A DNA stretch of 64,000 bases from Bacteroidales bacterium (lineage in GTDB: Bacteria; Bacteroidota; Bacteroidia; Bacteroidales; UBA10428). Below, one piece after another: positions 8,841 to 16,455 of this stretch. Position 1 is the first letter of the stretch. Each line of letters starts with the position of its first letter. Both the position numbers and the translations under genes were made by a program. The notes under the pieces are model-generated. The model was not told the origin of the DNA and did not search any database. It was given only the letters and a program-made list of their open reading frames with translations. Location of the stretch: contig JAFGGU010000003.1 of the NCBI GenBank assembly GCA_016930375.1, forward strand, positions 62,001 to 126,000, written 5' to 3'.

Positions 8841-9497
8841 ATGAAAAAGCTATGCTTACTTTTTTTGCTGTTGCCATGCGCAATATCCGGAAGTTCACAA
8901 ACGGTGAACGACCTTTTTCGGGAGAGTGATGTCAAGATCAGCTGGCTGGGCATTGATTTCTCCCATGTAAAGCTGATAGGTAACTTTGCCGAGTTTTTGG
9001 AGGCGGGGGAAAAGTCTTCCTGGCAGATCCGGGATATTTACTTTCCCAGGTGGAATTACATCGTCCTGAGCGAACCTGAAAAATATGATATTAAAGGCAT
9101 GCTGAGAAAGCCGGATATCTGGTACGACATTGACATGATTGGTGAAATCAATGCCAGGACCAGCCTGGATGAAATTGAAACCTACAATGCCATCCAATTT
9201 ACCGGTGAGGATATCCAATCGTTTGTCGACCAGTACAACCTGGAAGGCAAGGAAGGAATCGGCGTTTTATTTATTGCTGAAAGCCTCAACAAGAATGCCG
9301 AAGAGGCATATTACCATTTCGTGGCCATCAACATGAAGAACAGGAATGTTTTATTCCATGAACGGTTGCGGGGTGAGCCGAGTGGTTTCGGACTCAGGAA
9401 TTACTGGGCCAATTCAATATATATAGTTATCCGGAATATCCGCGAATATTATTTTGGAAGCTGGAAGTCAAAAATTAAACCTTCATCCCAGGTGTAA
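8841..9497 (+). CDS. Secreted protein of unknown function
   Basis: 218 residues from the ATG at 8841, chosen because it gives a clean signal peptide (MKKLCLLFLLLPC, cleavage near SGSSQ). An in-frame ORF extends upstream to 8688 but overlaps the preceding gene. The mature part is soluble, mixed alpha/beta and rich in aromatic residues (IRDIYFPRWNY near 66). I do not recognise a family. It follows the dehydrogenase by 112 bases across two small hairpins and ends at a strong terminator-like hairpin, so it may be the last gene of the upstream transcript or a separate unit. Periplasmic or outer-membrane-associated location is inferred from the signal alone. Confidence 0.7.
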   Translation: MKKLCLLFLLLPCAISGSSQTVNDLFRESDVKISWLGIDFSHVKLIGNFAEFLEAGEKSSWQIRDIYFPRWNYIVLSEPEKYDIKGMLRKPDIWYDIDMIGEINARTSLDEIETYNAIQFTGEDIQSFVDQYNLEGKEGIGVLFIAESLNKNAEEAYYHFVAINMKNRNVLFHERLRGEPSGFGLRNYWANSIYIVIRNIREYYFGSWKSKIKPSSQV

Positions 9498-9543
9498 CAA
9501 TTGGGGCTATTTGTCCGGTTTTGAGTCCTGTATGTGCGGTAAT

Positions 9544-9574
9544 CAATAGCATAGAGCAGCGCCCTATGCTATTG
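9544..9574. terminator. Hairpin between convergent genes, probable bidirectional terminator
   Basis: A perfect 11-bp stem, CAATAGCATAG with CTATGCTATTG, and a 9-base loop. It lies between the stop of the secreted protein (9497) and the stop of the minus-strand isomerase (9594). A T-rich stretch follows on the plus side. Confidence 0.65.
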
Positions 9575-9593
9575 TTATTCTTTGATTTGTCGA

Positions 9594-10535
9594 TTAAAAG
9601 CTGTCGCACTCCCGGTAAGCCTTTATCAACCTGGCTTCTCCCTCTTTGCCCGGAAGGCTTTTACCATGTTCCATACACAGGACGCCCTGGTACCCTTTTG
9701 CATGAATGTGCTTAAAGATATTCAGGTAATTGATCTCCCCGCTGGTGGGTTCATTTCGTCCGGGATTATCGCCGATATGAAAGGCTCCGATCTCATTCCA
9801 GGCGGCGTCCATATTGGGAATGATATTGCCTTCGGTAATCTGCTGGTGGTACATGTCATTGACGATCTTGCAAGCCGGCCGGTTGACTGCTCTGCAGATC
9901 TGGTATGCCTGGGGGATTCCGGTAAGGAAAAGTCCGGGGTGATCATGCAGTGTGTTCAGGGGTTCAAGCACCATCACCAGGCCGGCCGGTTCGAGGACAT
10001 CACAGCAATACCGGAGGTTATCCACAACATTGGCAGTCTGAAAGTCGCGATGTAAACGCTCATCATACCGGCCCGGAACTACGAGAGCCCATTTTGCACC
10101 GGTTCTTTTGGCCAGTTCCACACCTTCTTTCATTTTATTAACCAGCATCTCGCGCACCTCGGCTTTATTCAGTACGAATGAAGTAACAGAGAAGTCGGCA
10201 TACAAAACAAACGGACCCAGCTCCATGTTGAGTTTCTGCATTTGCGATGCTATTTTATTCTGTTCTTCAACGGATCTGCCCAGCAAACCGTTATCAAACA
10301 TGGCCGTGAATCCCATGTCATGGCAAAAGGAAATATTTGCCAGGGGATCCTTGCCGGCATGTTCCGGGAACATGTCCATATAAGGCGCATACTTTAGATT
10401 GAACGGAGCTTCAGCCGCTGACAGTTTCCCCGGGGCTCCGGATGACCGCACGGCAGCCCATGCAGCAGAAGAAGCCATCAGGGCTGCTCCTGCTGCGGTC
10501 GACTGCTTAATGAAATTTCTTCTGCTTTGTTTCAT
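9594..10535 (-). CDS. Tat-exported TIM-barrel sugar isomerase (hydroxypyruvate isomerase-like)
   Basis: 313 residues of the AP-endonuclease-2-type sugar (phosphate) isomerase/epimerase superfamily, closest in feel to hydroxypyruvate isomerase. The N-terminus SRRNFIKQS plus an Ala-rich hydrophobic stretch is a Tat signal. Likely metal and catalytic acids sit in LEPLN near residue 191 and CMEHG near 287, the two conserved Glu positions of the Hyi group; HIGDNPGR near 250 also fits. It starts 5 bases after the Gfo/Idh/MocA gene, so the pair is almost certainly cotranscribed. An exported member does not fit cytosolic glyoxylate metabolism. With the neighbouring dehydrogenase, a role on oxidised sugars (for example 3-keto-glycosides) is plausible but inferred. 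Confidence 0.82.
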   Translation of the reverse strand: MKQSRRNFIKQSTAAGAALMASSAAWAAVRSSGAPGKLSAAEAPFNLKYAPYMDMFPEHAGKDPLANISFCHDMGFTAMFDNGLLGRSVEEQNKIASQMQKLNMELGPFVLYADFSVTSFVLNKAEVREMLVNKMKEGVELAKRTGAKWALVVPGRYDERLHRDFQTANVVDNLRYCCDVLEPAGLVMVLEPLNTLHDHPGLFLTGIPQAYQICRAVNRPACKIVNDMYHQQITEGNIIPNMDAAWNEIGAFHIGDNPGRNEPTSGEINYLNIFKHIHAKGYQGVLCMEHGKSLPGKEGEARLIKAYRECDSF

Positions 10536-10540
10536 GACTT

Positions 10541-11896
10541 TCAGGATTCGGATCCCGGTACATAAGCTTCCCCGGCAACAGGTACTGCTTTGGGTACGTC
10601 AACCTTACCAAATGCATATACCGTGGGGCCGAGCTTCATATCGGAATTCATCATTTCTTCCATGGTGACCTCTTTACCGGTGTAAGCGGAAACCCTGCCC
10701 ATGATTGCAACAAGAGTCGACATGGCGGTGTTTTCAGCTTCATTGATTGGTTTACCGGTACGGATGGCTGTTACAAGGTCGATATGTTCCTGTACGTAAG
10801 GGCTGATCTTGATCTCCGATGTGGGCTGACCCTGGTCATCGAGCGGATACTCGTATTTCCACAAAGTAGTGCCTGCCGGATCGAGGATCGTATTCTGGCA
10901 GTTCGAGGAACCCAGGGTTCCCTGAACGCGCTCAGACACATTATTTGCGCAACCGTTGATCTGACGGCACATGCTATGCATGTGGATACCGTTCTCAAAT
11001 ACAAAATCCACACTGAAATTGTCAAACTGATCACCGGTGACCCTTCTCTGCCTGGAACCGAAACCTGTTGCTTTCACAGGGTACATGCCGGTAAACCAAT
11101 GGATAACATCCAGATTGTGAACATGCTGCTCAACAATATGGTCGCCTGACAGCCAGCACCAGTTCACCCAGTCGCGGATCATATATTCCATTTCGGTCCA
11201 TTTTGGATTGGGATCGCGGTGCCAGAGTTTTCCACCATTCCACCAGCAATTGGCCGATACAATATCACCGATCATGCCTTCGGCCACATTCTTATAGGTG
11301 GCTACATAATCACGCTGGTGACGGCGCTGTGTGCCGGTAACAACAGAATGTCCCATTCCTGCAGCCTTGCGGGCTGTGGCGATGACCGACCGGGCACCTG
11401 CGGGATCCACGCATACCGGTTTTTCCATGAACACATGCTTGTGTGCCTCAATGGCCGCGGAAAAATGTTCCGGTCTGAAATGGGGCGGGGTAGCCAGGAT
11501 TACGATATCCACACCTGATTCAATGACCTTCTGGAAGGCATCGAAGCCTACAAAACACATTTCATCAGGAACCTCTGCACCCTTTTCTTTTTTAAGTTCT
11601 TCCCTGCACGAGTCGATCCTGTCTTGCAAAACATCGCCCAATGCTGTGATCTTAAGATTGGGTCCGGCGCTCAGGAAATCAATTGCAGCTCCTGTGCCTC
11701 GTCCACCGCAGCCGATTAAGCCTGCTTTCAATTCCTGTCCGTCGGGGGCCTGATCCAGGAATGTCATCACCTCTACCGTTTTTTTGGTTGTTTTTTCCTT
11801 TGCGCATCCGGTCACCAGCGAGGGAAAGGTCAATGTGGTCAGACCTGCGGCAGCTGAGGTGCCAAGGAAAGTCCGTCTTGAAATTCCATTTTTCAT
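10541..11896 (-). CDS. Gfo/Idh/MocA family oxidoreductase, Tat signal and lipobox
   Basis: 451 residues. A Tat motif SRRTFLG is followed by a hydrophobic stretch and a possible lipidation Cys31 (SLVTGC), so the enzyme is predicted to act outside the cytoplasm, tethered to a membrane. The Rossmann motif GLIGCGGRGTG lies near residue 60, and the EKPVC segment typical of the Gfo/Idh/MocA fold is near 155. Exported members carry a tightly held NAD(P) cofactor and interconvert sugars or sugar lactones. It is sandwiched between a multiheme cytochrome fusion upstream (60-base gap) and a Tat-exported isomerase downstream (5-base gap). The substrate is not readable from sequence. Confidence 0.87.
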   Translation of the reverse strand: MKNGISRRTFLGTSAAAGLTTLTFPSLVTGCAKEKTTKKTVEVMTFLDQAPDGQELKAGLIGCGGRGTGAAIDFLSAGPNLKITALGDVLQDRIDSCREELKKEKGAEVPDEMCFVGFDAFQKVIESGVDIVILATPPHFRPEHFSAAIEAHKHVFMEKPVCVDPAGARSVIATARKAAGMGHSVVTGTQRRHQRDYVATYKNVAEGMIGDIVSANCWWNGGKLWHRDPNPKWTEMEYMIRDWVNWCWLSGDHIVEQHVHNLDVIHWFTGMYPVKATGFGSRQRRVTGDQFDNFSVDFVFENGIHMHSMCRQINGCANNVSERVQGTLGSSNCQNTILDPAGTTLWKYEYPLDDQGQPTSEIKISPYVQEHIDLVTAIRTGKPINEAENTAMSTLVAIMGRVSAYTGKEVTMEEMMNSDMKLGPTVYAFGKVDVPKAVPVAGEAYVPGSES

Positions 11897-11956
11897 AATT
11901 GAAGATTTTATGTTGGTATTAATGTGGGTTGATTAAAAAGGTTCTTTAAATCCGTA

Positions 11957-13477
11957 TTATTTTTTGCCTGTGGTGTTGTCATATTCGCATACGACCCTGA
12001 ATCCTACGTAAAAACAATCGGAGTACCACCAGATGCTCTTGGGGATTTGCGGGTCGGTGTGAAGCCATGCGTCGGTTCGGGTATAATCACGGGCCGCGCT
12101 TCTCACCTTTCCTGCAGCATCCCTGAAAGAACCACCCCGGATCACTCTTTCCGTGCCGGAGGAAGGACCTTTCGGATTTATCACGATATCTCCCTGGTAT
12201 TTTGCATAAGCATCCGGTTGATACCAGTCACTGCAGAACTCGGCTACGTTACCGGCCATGTTCTTCAGTCCAAAAGGATTTGCACTGACAAATGAGGGTT
12301 CCTGTGTTTTTGCCATGCTGTTCTCAGCATATACAACATAGGTGTTGATAGCGGTTGTATCATTCTTTGATAATTTGGCCCGCAAACCGCTTTTCTCGAA
12401 TTTATTGGGTTCTCCCCTGAAGAAATAGGGTGAAGTTGTTCCTCCGCGGCACGCATATTCCCATTCCGCCTCAGTAGGAAGCCTGTAGTTTTTTCCGGTG
12501 ACCAGGGAGAGCCACTTGCAATAAGTTTCCGCAGCATGAAAGCTGATGGAAATAGCCGGTCTCAATCCTTTTCCCCAGCCCTGATCGGGTTGTCCGTAAG
12601 GCGGTGTTGCTCCCGTTATCGCATCGGTCTTCCGATCACCGGCACGAAGTCCTTCGGTATCGGTTGACCGTCCCTCTCCGGAAGTCTGTGCGTAAAACGC
12701 AAGGTATTCGTCCCAGGAAACCTCCACTTCAGCCATATAAAATGAATCTACTTTCACCGGAATGACAGGACCTTCGTCATCTTCCCGCAAGGGCTCATCA
12801 GCAGGGGAACCCATGCTGAATGCGCCACCCGGAACGGCCACCATGGTGAAGGCAACGGTGGAACCCGGTACCATTTCCTTAAAGTTCTCAAAGCGGATAA
12901 CCGTTGCAGGCAGGCTGTATTTTTCCTTGTTTCCTTGCGCCGTTGCACCGAATCCTGTATTCCCTCCATGCACATAGCCTTCGATGTAATGACCGGCATT
13001 CAGGTGACAATTGATGCACTCTACATCCGCAGGTTTGTTTTTGCTTGTATAGTAAAGGTGTGCGTCGGCTCCCTCCTTGGTAAGTTTTGGAGGAAATAAA
13101 TTTTCATGACAGGCGATGCAGGAGGAATTATAAACATGTTTCCTGGCATGTTCAAGCTTTCCTTTATCTTCCCAGTTGAACGATGCGGAATCCTTGGTCC
13201 ATTTGCTCCATACATCCCTGGCGCCGGTTTTTATTTTTTCTTGCAGATACCCTTGACCATGTGGCGGTAAATGACAGTCAACACAATTGGTATGCGTTCC
13301 TGATTCCGTCTGATAATGGACCGATTGCTTCCAGGAGACCGTGGAATGGGGATGAATTGAATGGCATGAGTTGCAGTATTCATTGGTGGAAGTGCGCTTC
13401 ACAGCAACCGATCCCGATCCGACAACCAAAATCCCGGTTACAAGTCCGGGTACAAACCAGATCCATTTCTTTTTCAT
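11957..13477 (-). CDS. Tetraheme NapC/NrfH-like cytochrome c fused to an FGE/SUMF1-like domain
   Basis: 506 residues. One N-terminal membrane anchor (residues 5-26) is followed by four CxxCH haem motifs at 35 (CNSCH), 65 (CVDCH), 120 (CIACH) and 154 (CINCH), the count and spacing of NapC/NrfH quinol dehydrogenases. From about residue 214 (VPGGAFSMGS) to the end runs a formylglycine-generating-enzyme-like fold, with RLPTEAEWEYACRGG near 342 and VIRGGSFRDAAG near 448. The Cys pair used by true FGE after the RGGS motif is absent, so sulfatase activation is unlikely; a binding or structural role is inferred. It heads a minus-strand run with an exported dehydrogenase and isomerase. Electron transfer between the quinone pool and periplasmic partners is the likely role. 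Confidence 0.85.
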   Translation of the reverse strand: MKKKWIWFVPGLVTGILVVGSGSVAVKRTSTNEYCNSCHSIHPHSTVSWKQSVHYQTESGTHTNCVDCHLPPHGQGYLQEKIKTGARDVWSKWTKDSASFNWEDKGKLEHARKHVYNSSCIACHENLFPPKLTKEGADAHLYYTSKNKPADVECINCHLNAGHYIEGYVHGGNTGFGATAQGNKEKYSLPATVIRFENFKEMVPGSTVAFTMVAVPGGAFSMGSPADEPLREDDEGPVIPVKVDSFYMAEVEVSWDEYLAFYAQTSGEGRSTDTEGLRAGDRKTDAITGATPPYGQPDQGWGKGLRPAISISFHAAETYCKWLSLVTGKNYRLPTEAEWEYACRGGTTSPYFFRGEPNKFEKSGLRAKLSKNDTTAINTYVVYAENSMAKTQEPSFVSANPFGLKNMAGNVAEFCSDWYQPDAYAKYQGDIVINPKGPSSGTERVIRGGSFRDAAGKVRSAARDYTRTDAWLHTDPQIPKSIWWYSDCFYVGFRVVCEYDNTTGKK

Positions 13478-13608
13478 AGAGGAGACGCAGAATGCAAATG
13501 ATTAACCTTTATCCCTTATTTTCAGAGTCAATATGACTGTCTAAAGATAATAAAAGTAGTCATTTATAGATTGTTTGTCCCTAAAATATTCATGTTGGTC
13601 GGAATAAG

Positions 13609-13639
13609 TTGGCTTTTAAGAATTTTCGATATAACTTTA
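13609..13639 (+). promoter_or_regulatory. Bacteroidota-type promoter upstream of the plug protein
   Basis: TTG at 13609-13611, a 20-base spacer, then TAACTTTA at 13632-13639, which matches seven of eight positions of TAnnTTTG. It lies about 38 bases before the start codon at 13677. Confidence 0.45.
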
Positions 13640-13676
13640 ATCCTGTTTTATTTGCAAGGACTAAAAAATATTTATC

Positions 13677-14390
13677 ATGAAAATAAGGATATTTTTATTA
13701 TTGGCGTGCATTATCTGCCTGTCTGTGACTCAGGTATCCGGACAGAAGGATAACAAGAAGTTTACGATTACAGGCAATGTGCTGGATGTAGATGGTACAC
13801 CCATTGCCAATGCCGTTGTGATGATTGATGGTAATAATACCAGTGCAAGGACTGATGCGCTGGGTAACTATAAAATCAAGGTAGGTCCGAAAGCCAAGAG
13901 GATAGGAATCTTCACTTTTGGAAGCGGCATCAAGGAGGAGGATATTGCCGGCAGGATCCTGATCAATTTCAGTTTTGGTGCGGTGTCATCGCAACAAAAG
14001 GATGATAATGCGGTAGCGCCCGGCGACGATCTCCTCAATACCGGTTATAATAAAGTCAGGGAAAGAAACAAAACGACTGATATCCAAAAAGTGGATGCGG
14101 AGGAAACAAAGGAAGCTTATTCTTCGATTTACGATATGCTGCGTAAAATGCCGGGTGTTATGGTGAGCGGAACAACCATTAATATACAGGATTCCAAAAA
14201 TCTTCAGGGTTCAGTCGCACCGCTGATTTTAGTTGATGGGGTCCCTGTTACCGATATTAGTTATCTTTCCCCTTCAACCGTGAAATCGGTAGAGGTATTG
14301 AAGTCCACTGCTGCTGCCATGTATGGATCAAGGGGATACGGCGGCGTCATCCTGATTACGACAAAAAAGTACGCTGTTGATAAAGAGTAA
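13677..14390 (+). CDS. Secreted CarboxypepD_reg plus TonB-plug protein without a barrel
   Basis: 237 residues. A signal peptide (to about 23) is followed by a carboxypeptidase-regulatory-like beta-sandwich (FTITGNVLDVDGTPIANA), a charged linker, then a TonB-receptor plug domain (YDMLRKMPGVMV near 158, PLILVDGVPVTDI near 182, YGSRGYGGVILITTKK near the end). The protein stops where the 22-strand barrel of a SusC-like receptor would begin. No frameshifted barrel remnant follows, because the fabD gene begins 11 bases later on the other strand. It therefore looks like a genuine stand-alone plug module, a type seen elsewhere in Bacteroidota. Partners are unknown. Confidence 0.8.
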   Translation: MKIRIFLLLACIICLSVTQVSGQKDNKKFTITGNVLDVDGTPIANAVVMIDGNNTSARTDALGNYKIKVGPKAKRIGIFTFGSGIKEEDIAGRILINFSFGAVSSQQKDDNAVAPGDDLLNTGYNKVRERNKTTDIQKVDAEETKEAYSSIYDMLRKMPGVMVSGTTINIQDSKNLQGSVAPLILVDGVPVTDISYLSPSTVKSVEVLKSTAAAMYGSRGYGGVILITTKKYAVDKE

Positions 14391-14401
14391 TCGCTTGTTC
14401 T

Positions 14402-15289
14402 TTAGTTCTCCGTTTTTACACTTTCGGCAACAATACTGCGATCCACTTTTTTGATCAGGCCCTGCAAAACGCTACCCGGTCCCACTTCATAAAAACCGGT
14501 AGCTCCGTCGGCCAGCATATTTTTAACCGTTTGCGTCCACCTGACAGGAGCCGTGAGCTGCGTTTTCAGATTTTCCCGGATGACTGCCGGATCGGTGGAA
14601 GGTTTAGCTGTCACATTCTGGTATACCGGGCAGATGGGTTTGATGAAATTGGCATTGTCAATGGCTTCACCAAGTTCAATCCTGGCAGGTTCCATCAACG
14701 GTGAATGAAAAGCGCCACCCACGGATAATTTGAGCGCTCTTTTAGCGCCCGCGGCATTCAGTTTCTCTATGGCCTGGTCAATTCCCTCGATCGAACCGGA
14801 AATCACGATTTGCCCGGGACTGTTGTAATTGGCCGGAACTACAACGGCGCTGATCTCCTGACAAACTTTCTCGACAACTTCATCTTCCAGTCCGAGTATG
14901 GCCGCCATGGTGGAAGGCTTTAGTTCACAGGCTTTCTGCATGGCTCCGGCACGCTGTGCAACAAGAACCAGACCGTTTTCAAAAGAAAGGGCTCCTGCTG
15001 CCACCAGTGCGGAAAATTCACCCAATGAATGCCCGGCTGCCATATCGGGCTGAAATTGCTTTCCCAGGACTTTGGCAAGTATGACTGAATGAAGAAAAAT
15101 AGCCGGTTGAGTTACCCTGGTCTGCCTCAGATCATCATCAGTTCCCGAGAACATCAGGTCAGTGATCCGGAATCCCAATATTTGGTTGGCAGCTTCAAAA
15201 AGCGCTTTGGCATGGGGATAATTTTCATACAGATCTTTGCCCATACCCACATATTGGGCGCCCTGACCCGGGAATACGTATGCTTTCAT
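14402..15289 (-). CDS. fabD: Malonyl CoA-acyl carrier protein transacylase
   Basis: 295 residues, full length for FabD, which loads malonyl groups from CoA onto ACP for fatty-acid synthesis in the cytoplasm. The start motif VFPGQGAQYVGMG, the nucleophile Ser88 in GHSLGEFSAL, the QPAIF segment near 61 and the GGAFHSPLM His region near 192 are all present. It is a single gene on the minus strand; the usual fab partners are not adjacent. A good Bacteroidota-type promoter lies directly upstream at 15315-15345. Confidence 0.95.
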   Translation of the reverse strand: MKAYVFPGQGAQYVGMGKDLYENYPHAKALFEAANQILGFRITDLMFSGTDDDLRQTRVTQPAIFLHSVILAKVLGKQFQPDMAAGHSLGEFSALVAAGALSFENGLVLVAQRAGAMQKACELKPSTMAAILGLEDEVVEKVCQEISAVVVPANYNSPGQIVISGSIEGIDQAIEKLNAAGAKRALKLSVGGAFHSPLMEPARIELGEAIDNANFIKPICPVYQNVTAKPSTDPAVIRENLKTQLTAPVRWTQTVKNMLADGATGFYEVGPGSVLQGLIKKVDRSIVAESVKTEN

Positions 15290-15314
15290 GGTGAAGTGAT
15301 TTGGATTAGGGGGA

Positions 15315-15345
15315 CAAAATTAGTTACTTATTGAAGAAATACAAA
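15315..15345 (-). promoter_or_regulatory. fabD promoter
   Basis: On the minus strand TTTG (15342-15345), a 19-base spacer and TAATTTTG (15315-15322), a full match to TAnnTTTG. The leader to the fabD start at 15289 is about 20 bases. Confidence 0.6.
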
Positions 15346-15394
15346 TTAGCAATGAGTGATGAGTAATGAGTGACAAGCGAAGAATGCTTAATAA

Positions 15395-16381
15395 TCAATA
15401 GAGTGAATACTCGTATGGAAGCCAGTCGGCAATACGTTGCTTAACCATGGCGCCTTCCCAGCTTATGCCGGAGGGATCGAAATACCCGTTGCTATCAAAG
15501 AAAACCTGCTGCTTTAGAAAAATAAGCTTGCTGATAGGTTCCTTGGTGTAATAGCATATATTCAGGTTTTCAGGGTACTGAAGAAACTTAACCCGGGCAT
15601 CTTTATTTTTGACAATATCCTGGTAAGTCAGATTTTCACCAGCCGAATTCCGGATGACAAATCCGCTTGATTTCAAATCATCGGCCCATAAAATCCTGAA
15701 AAAGTGCATCCTCGATCCGAGATAAACCGTTTTTCTTTTTCTTTCAAAGGTTTGTTTTTGAGATTCTTCCGTTAACAGATCCTCATTAAAAATAATATTC
15801 CCCTTGAAGATGAAAGAATTACTTTTTCTATAGTACTCGAATTTATCGAGATAATAGGTGATTTTATATCCCAATGCCCTGTTGTCGATGAGGATTGGTT
15901 TTGAAGCAAAAGCCTTCAGCGTATCATCATCGGAATCATAATTAAAAGTAATATCGCTTTCATTCAGTATAATGCAATCCCTGGCATTATCCGTAGCTCC
16001 CAGAAACTGGTCCCTGAAGGTTCTCAGGTTAGCCTTTCTTTGCATGGTACGGGATTTTGCACTCACAACCACTTCTTTCATTTGATAAACTTTGGGTGTG
16101 AGGTAAACCGGGATAGGTTTGTCGATTGGCAGATCGGTGATTGTAACGGAATAATATCCTATGGCACTTACTGTTAAGGGCATGGAAGCATTTTTTGAGA
16201 TATCCAGCTCGAAATGGCCGTTCTCATCGGAATAAGTTCCCACGAAGGTACCGTTGAAAAAAAGTGTAGCGAAACCAATTTTTTCGTTGGTCTTCTTATC
16301 GAAAACAGTGCCTTTGATAACCTGATTATAAGCGACTATATTCAATCCCGAAAACAGCAGCATCATAATATACCTTCTCAT
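15395..16381 (-). CDS. Secreted CarboxypepD_reg-like domain protein
   Basis: 328 residues with a signal peptide (MRRYIMMLLFSGLNIVAY) and an N-terminal carboxypeptidase-regulatory-like sandwich at about residues 20-105 (IKGTVFDKKTNEKIGFATLF). A charged linker (VVVSAKSRTMQRK) then leads to a roughly 200-residue beta-rich domain with aromatic residues, which I do not recognise by name. Proteins of this layout are common in Bacteroidota and are thought to sit at the periplasmic face of the outer membrane. There is no plug or barrel. It is probably a monocistronic gene; a tandem ATGAGTGA-type low-complexity stretch lies between it and fabD. Confidence 0.75.
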   Translation of the reverse strand: MRRYIMMLLFSGLNIVAYNQVIKGTVFDKKTNEKIGFATLFFNGTFVGTYSDENGHFELDISKNASMPLTVSAIGYYSVTITDLPIDKPIPVYLTPKVYQMKEVVVSAKSRTMQRKANLRTFRDQFLGATDNARDCIILNESDITFNYDSDDDTLKAFASKPILIDNRALGYKITYYLDKFEYYRKSNSFIFKGNIIFNEDLLTEESQKQTFERKRKTVYLGSRMHFFRILWADDLKSSGFVIRNSAGENLTYQDIVKNKDARVKFLQYPENLNICYYTKEPISKLIFLKQQVFFDSNGYFDPSGISWEGAMVKQRIADWLPYEYSLY

Positions 16382-16455
16382 ATCCGTCAGATATTCTTTT
16401 CAGGTGAAGATACATCATTTTGCACTTGATCACCATCTGCCAATCGCCTGTTTAA

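Noticed and set aside
11957-13477. Sulfatase-activating FGE function
   Set aside because: The catalytic Cys residues are missing and no sulfatase gene lies in the window.
13571-13676. A small hydrophobic ORF in the spacer before the plug protein
   Set aside because: It runs into the plug gene in another frame and has no support beyond being open; the spacer instead holds a promoter.
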